A stretch of 64,000 bases of DNA from Mucilaginibacter flavidus (GTDB taxonomy: Bacteria; Bacteroidota; Bacteroidia; Sphingobacteriales; Sphingobacteriaceae), in assembly GCF_024055575.1 (NCBI RefSeq), contig NZ_JAMXOE010000023.1, forward strand, positions 1 through 64,000. The letters run 5' to 3'. Shown in pieces: positions 25,861 through 34,875 of this stretch. The notes under the pieces were generated by a model, which saw nothing but the letters and a program-made list of their open reading frames with translations, ran no database searches and was not told the DNA's origin. Every line of letters begins with the position of its first letter. Positions within the stretch are counted from its first letter, which is position 1. The translations under genes and the position numbers were made by a program.

Positions 25861-28800
25861 TCACAGCTTCACGAAAGTGGTTTTTCCTACTACAGAATTA
25901 TCCGCTTTATTAAGCACCTGGACAATATATGTACCGGGCAACAACGTGGCCACATTATCCTGCCAGTTTGGCTGCGACGATGTTGCCGTTTTAACAACAT
26001 TACCCGATGCGCTAACTATTTTAATAACGTATGATTGATTGGATTTTAATCCGGGATTTTTGTCGATTCCCTGTATGCCTGTCAACATGCCGGTTTTTGT
26101 ATTTTGGCCGATTGACATGTTGATGATACCGCTTGCAGGATTGGGATAAACGCTGATTTTCGTATTTGCAACGGCTGCAGCGGCTGGTGCATTGCCATAA
26201 CTTAAAGCAATTGCCTTTGAGTAGCTGATGGTACCGTTTAAATCTTCAATTTTTAAGCGATAAATATCGACAACGTTATTAACCGGGTTTTTATCTGTAA
26301 AATTATATACGCCCTGCGAGTTTGATGCAAAGCCGCCCAGTACATCGAAAGTAATGCCGTTGTCGGTGCTTCTTTCAACTGTAAAATTGGTATAGTTTTC
26401 TTCGTTCTCAGTTTTCCACGCGGTTAAGGCGCCGCCGCTAGTTTTTGTGGCGGTAAAGTCAAGCAGGTGTATACCCAGTGCAGGGTTTTGCCTAACTATA
26501 ATTGTAAAACGGTTGTTGCCGTAGCTACCGGTATCAGCCTTGTTGATGTCAAACACATACGAGTTGTTATTACGTATATCCAGCGAATCTTTCTTATAGC
26601 GGTCCATCAGCCACAGCTCATATATTTTTGGCAGCGAGTCTAACTGCGTTTTCTGTAGTGTAAGGCGGCCGCTGTTTGTTGCGTCAACTTTTAACCTTAT
26701 TATTTGCCGTGTTTTTTTAGGCAGGGGCAGAAAGTTTATCGATAGCGGAACTGGTACATTGTCGGTAGAAAAGCTTGCCAATCCCTCTGGGGCACTCATA
26801 CCTGCCAGGTATTCCGAATCTTCCTGCCTGTTATATTTTGACGAAGAGTTTGAATTAAAGGCAATAGCGATATCATCGTAATTAAAAGTATCAATAGCTA
26901 GTTTTAAGCGAAGCATCTGCCGCACGTCATACGGTCCTGCGGGCATGCCCATCAAAAAATTGCCGTTGGGGCCAGGGGTTGCCTGCACATCGGGTATTTT
27001 GGCAGCCTCGGTAAATTTTAGCGATGCAGAACTTGCAGCAGGGTCAGCTTGCACAAAAAACGCCTGGCCACTTACTATAATATTGCTGGCGCCGTTAATG
27101 GCCATCAGCGGGTTAGTTGGGTTGTAAATACCGTAGTTTTTGGTTATAGGGTTAAGTACATAAATATTGGGGAACAGGCCAGTACCGATAATGCCTGTTG
27201 TGCCGTTGGCGCCATTGTAGGTGTCAAGGTTTATGGAGCTTGCATAAGGGTTGCCAACCAATGTAAAGCCAGTGTTGGTTGATTTTAAATCGGCAGCGCC
27301 ATACCATTCCTTAACATCAATATTGCCCTGGTTTAAAATGCCGGTAGCATTCAAAGTAGTCGGTGTTGATATATAGCCTGGCACCGTTTCATTGGCCAGC
27401 GCATCAGCCGAACGGTCCCCTCTGAAAAAGAATAAAAACCCTGCGCCAGCCGGGATGTTGAATGGGGTGGGGCCGTCTCCATCAATTAAATAGCTGTAAT
27501 TGGTGCCGGTTCCTATTGTATTTATTCCCCTGAAATTACCACTGGTAAATGATGCGTTTGATGGTGGCAGGTTTTCACGATATAAGTAGAGAGTTGGGTT
27601 GCCCGCTTTGTCGAAACCACCCGCAGTGCCCGTTGTGCCTGTAATATATGCGCTGTTTTGAAGATAATTTATGCTGTAAACGTTAGTTGACCCAACGGTA
27701 TTGCCATAAACAGGCGATGACATCAACCTGTAGCCCCTGAAACCGGTTCCACCCGATATATAACGCTCAACGCTGAAATTACCAACGCATGCAGCGCCGG
27801 AACCCAGCGGACCGATTGCAGCAGAACTGTTGTTGCTTGATTTTAGCGTAAAGGTATTAGTATTGATAATTTTTGCGCCATTGCCTGATGGGTAAATGAC
27901 AGATGCTGCACCAAGAATAAAATTACCCGAATTACTGATGGATGAATTTTGCCCTGGGATCTTTATACTGCATTTTGAGCCGGGAGTGCCTGCATTAAAC
28001 GTACCTGAATTTATAATGCCCGAATTTTTATCGCCCAAAGTAAACTCCGATGCTGCATCAGCAGTTAAAGTGCCGGTATTGGTGATTGAAGTACCATCGG
28101 TAAGTTCGAAATAAGTTGTTGTGGCAGTAAACACACCATTATTAATTAATGTGCTCGGATTTGTGCCGCCGTTAAAAGTAATCACGCAGTTTGCCTTTGT
28201 AATTACTTTACTGTTATTAATCAGGCTTGCGCCATTACTAAAAATAAGAGAGTTATCGAGTGTTAATACGGACGAACCTGAGACATTAACGCTTCCGGAT
28301 AGCCCAATTGTCAGCAACCCGCCTACATCTGTCGTGCTGTTGCCGGCAAGTATTAAAGTATAAGGTGTATGAACATTTAATAAGCTGGCTATTGTTAAAG
28401 GGTGGTTCACCGTAACAGTAGTATTACCATCGATGGTTAAAGAATTACATGTTGAGCTAACATCTAATACAGCGTGGTTAGATGTAGCCGGTATCACGAC
28501 GTCGGTAGTTGCTATTGGCACACCTGATGTCCAGTTACCGGCATCGCTCCATAAAGTGCCTGTGGCGCCTGTCCATGTAGTGGCAATGGGGTTGTTATAA
28601 CTAATGATGATTTGATAAGTGTGGGTATTGCCGGCTGGGGCAGTAACTACAGTTGTAATTGTAGTGGTGCCGCTTGCATTGAGTGTGATACTTCCCGAAG
28701 CTACGCCTGATGCAACCGGAATGCCGTTTACCGTCATTGTTGCATTGGCATCGGTAGTAATGGCGGCTTGGGTTACACTGGTAACTGATGCATTAACAAA

Positions 28801-30177
28801 TGCAGTGTACGTAGTTGTTGTGCCAACAGTACCTGTATTGGTAAGTAATGCGGCGGGGCTGATACTGATACTTTTGAGGGTTGCTATGCTGGCGCCATTT
28901 TTACTAATAATGATTTGATACGTGTGGGTATTGCCCGCAGGTGCGGTAACTATAGTTTTAATGGTAGTTGTGCCGCTCGCATTGAGTGCAATACTGCCCG
29001 AGGTGGTTCCTGACGTCACCGAAACGCCGTTCACTGTCATTGTTGCACTCAGGTCGCTAAGAACTGCTTTTTGTGTTACGGAAGTAACCAGTGGATCGAC
29101 AGAAGTAGTATAGGTAGTAGTTGTGCCGACAGAGCCGGTATAGGTAAGGAAAGCGGTAGGGCTGATGCTGATAGCTTTGAGTGTTGCTATGCTGGCACCA
29201 TTTTTACTGATAATGATTTGATAGATATGTATATTGCCTGCTGGCGCGGTAACTATGGTTGTAACAGTAGTTGTGCCGCTTGCATTAAGCGCAATATTGC
29301 CCGAGGCGGTTCCTGACGTTACTGAAACCCCGTTCACAGTCATTGTCGCACTGGGGTCGTTAAGAACGGCATTTTGTGTCACAGAAGTAACCGATGGATC
29401 AACTGAAGTGGTATAGGTAGTTGTGGTGCCGCTGGCGCCGGTGTTAGTAAGTAAAGCGGCAGGGCTTATACTTATGCTTTTAAGCGACGCTATGTTAGAA
29501 CCATTTTTGCTGATAATTATTTTATACGTTCGGGTATTACCTGCTGGTGCGGTAACTACGGTTGTAATAGTGGTTGTGCCGCTCGCATTAAGTGCAATAT
29601 TGCTTGAGGCAGTTCCTGATGCTACTGAAATGCCGTTTACCGTCATTGTTGCGTTAGCATCATTAGTAACAGCTGTTTGCGTTACATTGGTAACTGATGC
29701 AGCAACAGAGGTGTTATAAGTAGTTGTTGTGCCAACAGTACCAGTATTGGTAAGTAATGCGGCAGGGTTGACACTTATGCTACTGAGGGTTGCGATATTA
29801 GAGCCGGTTTTACTTATGATGATTTTATAGGTGCGGGTATTTCCGGCAGGTGCAGTAACTATGGTAGTAATTGTGGTGGTCCCGCTTGCATTAAGTGCAA
29901 TGCTGCCCGATGCTGTTCCCGATGCCACCGGAACGCCGTTTACCGTCATTGTTGAATTTGGATCGATAGTAATGGCTTTTTGCGTAACCGAAGTAACCGC
30001 AGCGCTAACCGAGGCGGTATAAGTTACCAGGGATGCCGAACTGCCCGTTCTTGTAAGTAACGATGCCGGGTTAAGCGTTATAGAACTAAGGTTCGCGTTA
30101 GTACTGGCTTTATTGCCCACAGCGTGTGCAGCAAGCGTTGCTAATACCAGTAAACTAAACAGTATACGTGTTTTCAA
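25861..30177 (-). CDS. T9SS-exported surface protein with five 101-residue cadherin-like repeats
   Basis: A 1438-residue secreted protein. A signal peptide (KTRILFSLLVLATLAAHAVG) is followed by five tandem repeats of cadherin-like beta-sandwich type (SxLSSISLNPAALLTNTG ... TVVTAPAGNTRTYKIIIS pattern, about residues 27-535). The repeat period at the DNA level is exactly 303 bases, measured at the conserved tGCGGTAAC word (28639, 28942, 29245, 29548, 29851). Next comes a G8-like or right-handed beta segment beginning WTGATGTLWSDAGNW, a long region related to the 1186-residue neighbour, and a C-terminal T9SS sorting domain (VYPNPASG ... GKTTFVKL). The start is TTG (30177), shared with the paralog. 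A surface adhesin or matrix protein is likely, but partner and substrate are unknown. Confidence 0.85.
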   Translation of the reverse strand: MKTRILFSLLVLATLAAHAVGNKASTNANLSSITLNPASLLTRTGSSASLVTYTASVSAAVTSVTQKAITIDPNSTMTVNGVPVASGTASGSIALNASGTTTITTIVTAPAGNTRTYKIIISKTGSNIATLSSISVNPAALLTNTGTVGTTTTYNTSVAASVTNVTQTAVTNDANATMTVNGISVASGTASSNIALNASGTTTITTVVTAPAGNTRTYKIIISKNGSNIASLKSISISPAALLTNTGASGTTTTYTTSVDPSVTSVTQNAVLNDPSATMTVNGVSVTSGTASGNIALNASGTTTVTTIVTAPAGNIHIYQIIISKNGASIATLKAISISPTAFLTYTGSVGTTTTYTTSVDPLVTSVTQKAVLSDLSATMTVNGVSVTSGTTSGSIALNASGTTTIKTIVTAPAGNTHTYQIIISKNGASIATLKSISISPAALLTNTGTVGTTTTYTAFVNASVTSVTQAAITTDANATMTVNGIPVASGVASGSITLNASGTTTITTVVTAPAGNTHTYQIIISYNNPIATTWTGATGTLWSDAGNWTSGVPIATTDVVIPATSNHAVLDVSSTCNSLTIDGNTTVTVNHPLTIASLLNVHTPYTLILAGNSTTDVGGLLTIGLSGSVNVSGSSVLTLDNSLIFSNGASLINNSKVITKANCVITFNGGTNPSTLINNGVFTATTTYFELTDGTSITNTGTLTADAASEFTLGDKNSGIINSGTFNAGTPGSKCSIKIPGQNSSISNSGNFILGAASVIYPSGNGAKIINTNTFTLKSSNNSSAAIGPLGSGAACVGNFSVERYISGGTGFRGYRLMSSPVYGNTVGSTNVYSINYLQNSAYITGTTGTAGGFDKAGNPTLYLYRENLPPSNASFTSGNFRGINTIGTGTNYSYLIDGDGPTPFNIPAGAGFLFFFRGDRSADALANETVPGYISTPTTLNATGILNQGNIDVKEWYGAADLKSTNTGFTLVGNPYASSINLDTYNGANGTTGIIGTGLFPNIYVLNPITKNYGIYNPTNPLMAINGASNIIVSGQAFFVQADPAASSASLKFTEAAKIPDVQATPGPNGNFLMGMPAGPYDVRQMLRLKLAIDTFNYDDIAIAFNSNSSSKYNRQEDSEYLAGMSAPEGLASFSTDNVPVPLSINFLPLPKKTRQIIRLKVDATNSGRLTLQKTQLDSLPKIYELWLMDRYKKDSLDIRNNNSYVFDINKADTGSYGNNRFTIIVRQNPALGIHLLDFTATKTSGGALTAWKTENEENYTNFTVERSTDNGITFDVLGGFASNSQGVYNFTDKNPVNNVVDIYRLKIEDLNGTISYSKAIALSYGNAPAAAAVANTKISVYPNPASGIINMSIGQNTKTGMLTGIQGIDKNPGLKSNQSYVIKIVSASGNVVKTATSSQPNWQDNVATLLPGTYIVQVLNKADNSVVGKTTFVKL
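28600..30097 (-). repeat. five tandem 303-base repeats inside a surface-protein gene
   Basis: The segment TGCGGTAACT (or one-base variants) recurs at 28639, 28942, 29245, 29548 and 29851, giving a constant 303-base period. Flanking words (TGCCGCTCGCATTGAGTGCAA-like) also recur with few changes, so the repeats were amplified recently and can vary in number by recombination. The coding unit is 101 residues. Confidence 0.85.
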
Positions 30178-30862
30178 ATTAGTGGCAATAAAGTATCAAA
30201 TCAGTTTCCCGGCAGCAATTGGATTGCTTTGGGGGCATCAAGTTATTAATTAATGTTGAAAAAAAACAATTGCTTTTTGATAAAGGCACTGTTTTTTCGT
30301 TAAAATATGTTTTTTTAATATAATAGTTATTAAAATATTGTTTAATGAATAATAAAGAATTAGGTTTTCAACATTGTAGGGCAAAACCAGCTATAAATTA
30401 TACATTAAAAATAAACTGTGGCTAATAATTTGAATAACAGTATTTTATAGAATGTTAGTCCCATAAGTGCCTGTTTGCCTTATCAGCACAGTGTTAAAAA
30501 AATCAATAATTTATCAAATCGCTGTAGGTTTAGCAATAACAATGCTAAGGGTAAATTAGTGGGGAATAAATTACAGAATAACACAGGCTGAGTAATGTCA
30601 GTTAGTTATTTTTCTTTTAAGTGGTTGTGTTTAAGCAATGGTTAGTAAAGGCTTGCTTAATAGCTTAGTGGCGTGCGCAAGGCCTGAGTTCTGAAAGAAA
30701 AAGTTTCCACAATATTCGCTTTAAAAAGCCCCGGTTTGGGAAAAGGAGTGGGGAAGTCGGGTAAGTTGATTAAGTTGGACTGAGTTGATTAGGTTGGATT
30801 GAGTCAGCAACAACGCTAACTTGCTTAACTCAATCCAACTTAATCTAGTGCACCGATTATCA
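30178..30862. other. intergenic region, AT-rich, with inverted repeat
   Basis: No gene is seen in these 685 bases between two minus-strand surface-protein genes. It should hold the promoter of the upstream-facing 30177 gene, but no exact TAnnTTTG on the minus strand could be placed. The left third is very AT-rich and runs of A/T (TTGAAAAAAAACAATTG near 30253-30270) are frequent. An inverted word repeat occupies 30761-30846. Confidence 0.5.
30761..30846. repeat. intergenic word repeat, GATTAAGTTGG type
   Basis: GATTAAGTTGGA (30768-30779) pairs exactly with TCCAACTTAATC (30834-30845), and TTGGATTGAGT (30794-30804) with ACTCAATCCAA (30828-30838). It lies at the 3' end of the 1186-residue surface protein gene. 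The word matches the repeat at 4104-4238. Confidence 0.7.
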
Positions 30863-33800
30863 TTACATCTTCACAAAAGTAGTTTTACCTACCACAGTTT
30901 TATCGTTGTTGTTTACTACTTGTATAATATAAGTACCGGGCTGCAGGGTGCCAACATCGTCCTGCCAACTCGGTTGCGATGAGTTTGCTGATTTTACCAC
31001 ACTGCCGGTTATGTTAACAATTTTAATAGCGTACGACTGGCTTGATGCAGCCAGCGACGGATTTTTATTTAAGCTTTGTATGCCCGAAAGTAAATTTGCC
31101 CTTGTATCGGGTTTAATAGCCAGGTTTATAGTGCCGCGTGTGGGGTTGGGGTAAACATTAATATTTGAACTTGCCACTGCCTGGGCCGAGCTGCCATAGG
31201 TTAATGAAACATTTTGTGAATGACTGATGGTGCCGTTCAAGTCCTCAATTTTTAACCGGTATATATCCTCACCCTTTACAGGGCTTTTATCAGTAAAGTT
31301 GTAGGTGCCCTGTGCGGCCGACAGAAATCCACCTAGTACATCATAAGTTACGCCATTATCGGTACTTCTTTCAACACTAAAGTTGGTGTATTTTTCTTCG
31401 TTTTCAGTTTTCCAGCTAATCAATGAGCCGTCGGTAGCTTTGGTGGCTGTAAAATCAAGCAGGTGAACACCTAGTGCCTTGTTTTGCCGTATAACAACAG
31501 TAAAGCGGTTATCGCCATAAGTGGTGGTGTCGCTTAAATCTACATTAAATACATAGGAGTTATTGTTACGCAGATCGAGCGAGTCTTTTGCAAACTTATC
31601 CATTAACCATACTTCATAAATTTTAGGAAGTGAATCGAGTATCGTCCTTTTTAGAGTAAATTGCCTCGAGACAGTTGCCTGCACGCTCAATTTAATAACC
31701 ATAGGGGCCTGTTTGGGATATGGTACCGAATTTATCGCCAGTGGAACACCATCCGACGAAAAACTTGAGAGCCCTTCAAGCGCGCCTATGCCGCCTAAAT
31801 CGCGCGCATCTTCATAACCATTATATTTTGTATTTGCCGATGATTTAAAAGCTATTAGGATATCATCGTAATTGTTCGAGTCGGCAAATAACTTTAAGCG
31901 CATTAATTTAGCAACTTCCTGTTGTACAGGCGCACCCATTAATAAATTCCCGCCAGTTAGCTGGGTAGTTGGTGTTTTTGCACTTTCGTTGAAAGTTAAA
32001 ACAGCGCCGGTACCCGAAGCTCTTACAAAAAATCCTTGTCCGCTTGCAATGTCTCCGGTAAAAGTAACCGGGTTGCCCACATGTGTGGTTGATGAGTAGC
32101 TATTGTATTGATTGCTTACGGGGTCTAACACGTAAATGCTTGGGTCGATATTTGTTGCAGTAATGCCGCCGGTGTTAACCTTGTCCCAGTTTATGGTGCT
32201 GGGGTAAGGGTTGCCAACCATATTAAAACCCCGGTTATATGCTGAGTTGCCTGAAGCAGTTGTGTAGCCAAGGTTACCCGACGACGGTGTGTACCAGTCT
32301 TTAACAGTTATGGAACCCTGGTTTAGGGTGCCTGTTTGTGTTAATGTTACATTTTCTGGCGCAATAAATGGGGCCGCGGTTCGGGTTGTCCAGTTTGTGG
32401 CAGCCCCCCTAAAAAAGAATAACACGCCGTTACCTACGGGGATGCTCCAGGTGCCAGGGTCGGACGTGCCGATTGCCGAGGGCGATGTGATATTAGTTAT
32501 GCCGATAAAATTTCCGCTTGTGAAACTGGCATTGCTAATGGCCCTGTTTTCGCGGTATAAGTATGTCGATGGATTGCCTGCGCTTGTGCTGCCGCCAACA
32601 GCGCCTGTAATAAATGCATTTGCTGTGCTGCTGGCCGCCGTGGTTTGACCGGCGGTAGCACCAACAATATAATTTAAGGCGTAAACATTGTTGCTGTTAA
32701 CCTGTGTGCCGGTATTGACTGCCGATGAGATAATACGGTAATTTCGCTCAACCCAACGTTTTTTAACAGCATCGTAAGTTGTGCCACCCTGGAAATAACG
32801 TTCAACATTGTATGTGCCAACCAATGATGGGCTTGGGTTGGCGGCAACCGGCACCGAACCTATAGCTGCCGAACCATATTGGTCCGACTGAAGCGTAAAC
32901 TTACAGTTGCTGCTATTGGTCATGAGGCAATTTGTTGACGTTGGGTATATTATAGAAGTGGAGCCAAGGTAAAAAGTGCCGTTTGCTGAGCCAACGTTGT
33001 TATTTAATTTAGGCTGATTACCATCTAAAGTAATAATGCATGACGAATTTGAGAGGCCGGCATAAAATGTGCCTGTATTGGTTATCGCACTCGATGCCGA
33101 GGCGCTGGTCATGTTTATTGATGAGCCATTTTTGGCGGTAAAAGTGCCGGAGTTTACAATTGAATTAGTGCCTGTAAATGTAAAAGCAGTATTATCTATA
33201 GTGAAATTACCTACGGTCGCGCCGCTGTTTTGATTGGTGATAACTGTTGGGTTTCCGCTGCAGGCCATAGTGCAGGTTGTTAACGACATGGTAGCGCCGG
33301 TATTGGTAATTGATGCACCGGCAACCATTATAAAGGCCGTGTTTGTTGCAGTAAAAGTACTGCTTACATTATTGGTTAATGGCGCGGTGTTGCCGTTTAA
33401 TTTAAATGTTGAAGTGCCGCTTGTAGTTATGGTACCGGAATTTGTAACTGAAGCGCCGGCTTCAACATCAATAGTTGAACCGGTTACCGTTAGGCTGCTG
33501 CCGCTGCTGTTGTTGTTTATGAAGGAAGGATTTTGCAATGTGGCTGTTGACGCTGAAAGTAAAGACACCGAAGCCGTGCCTGTATTGGTAATATTTGAGC
33601 CGCCATTTAATGTCATTGTTGAAGCCGAAAGCGAAATACTGCCTGTATTAGCTATAGGTACTGGGTTGTTGCCAATAAATGACGATGACGAATTTGCGAT
33701 AATTGAACCTGCATTGGTTACCGTAGTACCCCCGCCAAAATTTAAAGTCGATGCTGTTAGCTTTATGCTACCGGTGGAATTATTTGTAAATGTAACGGGG

Positions 33801-34420
33801 TTGCCAGTACTAATTGTTGAGGATGAATTAGCAACGATTTGGCCTGAATTTGATAATGTACCGTTGCCGGTGATATTTAACAATGAACCTGTTAGTGTTA
33901 TAACACCTGTACTGTTATTGGTAATGCTTCCTGGGTTGCTTGTGGATATGCCTGTGGCCGAATTTGACTTGATGTTACCGTTATTGGTTAGTGTTGCGCT
34001 TGGGCCAAATGACATGGCACCATTAAATACTACAGTACAACCGGCACCGACAGTAAAAACTGATGGGTTGCCCGCGGATGATGCTGCGCCAAATGTAACT
34101 GTGTTTGTGCCGGCAAATTGAAAGTTTGAGTTTGAGTTAATGGTTAATCCATTGGTTACGGCTAAGTCTGCTGATAAAGTAATTGTGCTAGTCCCGGTAA
34201 CAGTGATGGAGTTACAGGTAGAAGTTGCAGTTACGGTAGGGAGCCTTACCGTTGTTGGTATAATAACATCCACGCCCGAAGTAGGAACACCTGCTGACCA
34301 GTTGCCGGAAACACTCCAGTCGGTGCTCGTGCCGCCTGTCCAGGTTGTTGATGCAAGCGCATTTTCACCACAAAATACAAGGGTGAAGGTAATCACAATT
34401 AAAAGTACACTCGTTTTCAA
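30863..34420 (-). CDS. T9SS-exported surface protein, paralog of the 1438-residue protein
   Basis: A 1185-residue secreted protein. The signal peptide is LKTSVLLIVITFTLVFCGENALA; the mature part opens with TTWTGGTSTDWSVSGNWSAG (same G8-like or WxG repeat start as residues ~540 onward of the paralog), followed by many asparagine/threonine-rich short repeats of the type SxTLTNNGxIxxxSSS (beta-helix-like, about 150-480). The last ~600 residues are alignable with the paralog: both have NDQYGNNRFTVVIRQNxALG-like and LLDFTATK-x-ENEExYTNFxVERSTDNG blocks. The C-terminal T9SS sorting domain is VYPNPTRG ... GKTTFVKM. Start choice: TTG at 34420 corresponds to the paralog's TTG; a GTG just before it at 34423 would add one residue. 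Likely an exopolysaccharide-associated or adhesive protein. Confidence 0.84.
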   Translation of the reverse strand: MKTSVLLIVITFTLVFCGENALASTTWTGGTSTDWSVSGNWSAGVPTSGVDVIIPTTVRLPTVTATSTCNSITVTGTSTITLSADLAVTNGLTINSNSNFQFAGTNTVTFGAASSAGNPSVFTVGAGCTVVFNGAMSFGPSATLTNNGNIKSNSATGISTSNPGSITNNSTGVITLTGSLLNITGNGTLSNSGQIVANSSSTISTGNPVTFTNNSTGSIKLTASTLNFGGGTTVTNAGSIIANSSSSFIGNNPVPIANTGSISLSASTMTLNGGSNITNTGTASVSLLSASTATLQNPSFINNNSSGSSLTVTGSTIDVEAGASVTNSGTITTSGTSTFKLNGNTAPLTNNVSSTFTATNTAFIMVAGASITNTGATMSLTTCTMACSGNPTVITNQNSGATVGNFTIDNTAFTFTGTNSIVNSGTFTAKNGSSINMTSASASSAITNTGTFYAGLSNSSCIITLDGNQPKLNNNVGSANGTFYLGSTSIIYPTSTNCLMTNSSNCKFTLQSDQYGSAAIGSVPVAANPSPSLVGTYNVERYFQGGTTYDAVKKRWVERNYRIISSAVNTGTQVNSNNVYALNYIVGATAGQTTAASSTANAFITGAVGGSTSAGNPSTYLYRENRAISNASFTSGNFIGITNITSPSAIGTSDPGTWSIPVGNGVLFFFRGAATNWTTRTAAPFIAPENVTLTQTGTLNQGSITVKDWYTPSSGNLGYTTASGNSAYNRGFNMVGNPYPSTINWDKVNTGGITATNIDPSIYVLDPVSNQYNSYSSTTHVGNPVTFTGDIASGQGFFVRASGTGAVLTFNESAKTPTTQLTGGNLLMGAPVQQEVAKLMRLKLFADSNNYDDILIAFKSSANTKYNGYEDARDLGGIGALEGLSSFSSDGVPLAINSVPYPKQAPMVIKLSVQATVSRQFTLKRTILDSLPKIYEVWLMDKFAKDSLDLRNNNSYVFNVDLSDTTTYGDNRFTVVIRQNKALGVHLLDFTATKATDGSLISWKTENEEKYTNFSVERSTDNGVTYDVLGGFLSAAQGTYNFTDKSPVKGEDIYRLKIEDLNGTISHSQNVSLTYGSSAQAVASSNINVYPNPTRGTINLAIKPDTRANLLSGIQSLNKNPSLAASSQSYAIKIVNITGSVVKSANSSQPSWQDDVGTLQPGTYIIQVVNNNDKTVVGKTTFVKM

Positions 34421-34875
34421 CACTTTATAAACAATTAGAGGTGCAAAATAAACATTTAAGTAATCAATATAATAATCACATTAACAGGTAATTATCAACA
34501 TATCAACATTTATCAATTCGGGTTATCAACATCCGAAGTATTATAATTCCTTTAAGATTTAGGTTTTTGTTAAGAATAACTAACAATAATGGGCTCTTAT
34601 ACGTAATGACAATCAGTTAGTTACGTTTATTCTCTTTCGGAATGATTTTATTTGTTTAAACAGCTTTTGGGTCCGTTTAATAGGGTTTTTTGACCTAGGT
34701 GCCGAAAAAACGCCTGTACTTAAAAAAACTGTAACGGGCATGTTATACGGTAAACTAATAGCCATTGTTTCCGTAAAAGGGGTGGGATTTAAAGAAAAAC
34801 AAGTTTTATATTGCGGTTTAAAAAAGCGGCCTTTACCGGCAATATATTTTTCGAAAAAACACACGGGTTAAGCAT
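34421..34875. other. divergent promoter region, no gene found
   Basis: The 455-base gap separates divergent T9SS-cargo genes. It must hold the promoters of both. It is AT-rich with TATCAACA words near 34495-34530. A frame of 83 codons on the minus strand (34613-34864) has no recognisable content and is not called. No -7 element is unambiguous. Confidence 0.45.

Noticed and set aside
28619..30022. Repeated plus-strand open frames in the cadherin-like repeat region
   Set aside because: They recur once per 303-base repeat, as mirror images of the same coding repeats, and carry no independent signal.
28600..30097. Possible CRISPR array suggested by regular repeats
   Set aside because: The repeats are 303 bases long, fully coding and without unique spacers; no cas gene is present.
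33234..34121. Plus-strand open frame of about 295 codons opposite the 1186-residue surface protein
   Set aside because: It lies wholly inside a strong gene with matching family content; its own composition is monotonous Val/Leu/Pro-rich and reflects the codon pattern of the Asn/Thr-rich opposite strand.
34613..34864. Minus-strand frame of 83 codons in the T9SS divergent spacer
   Set aside because: No signal peptide, domain or compositional support; probably chance in an AT-rich promoter region.
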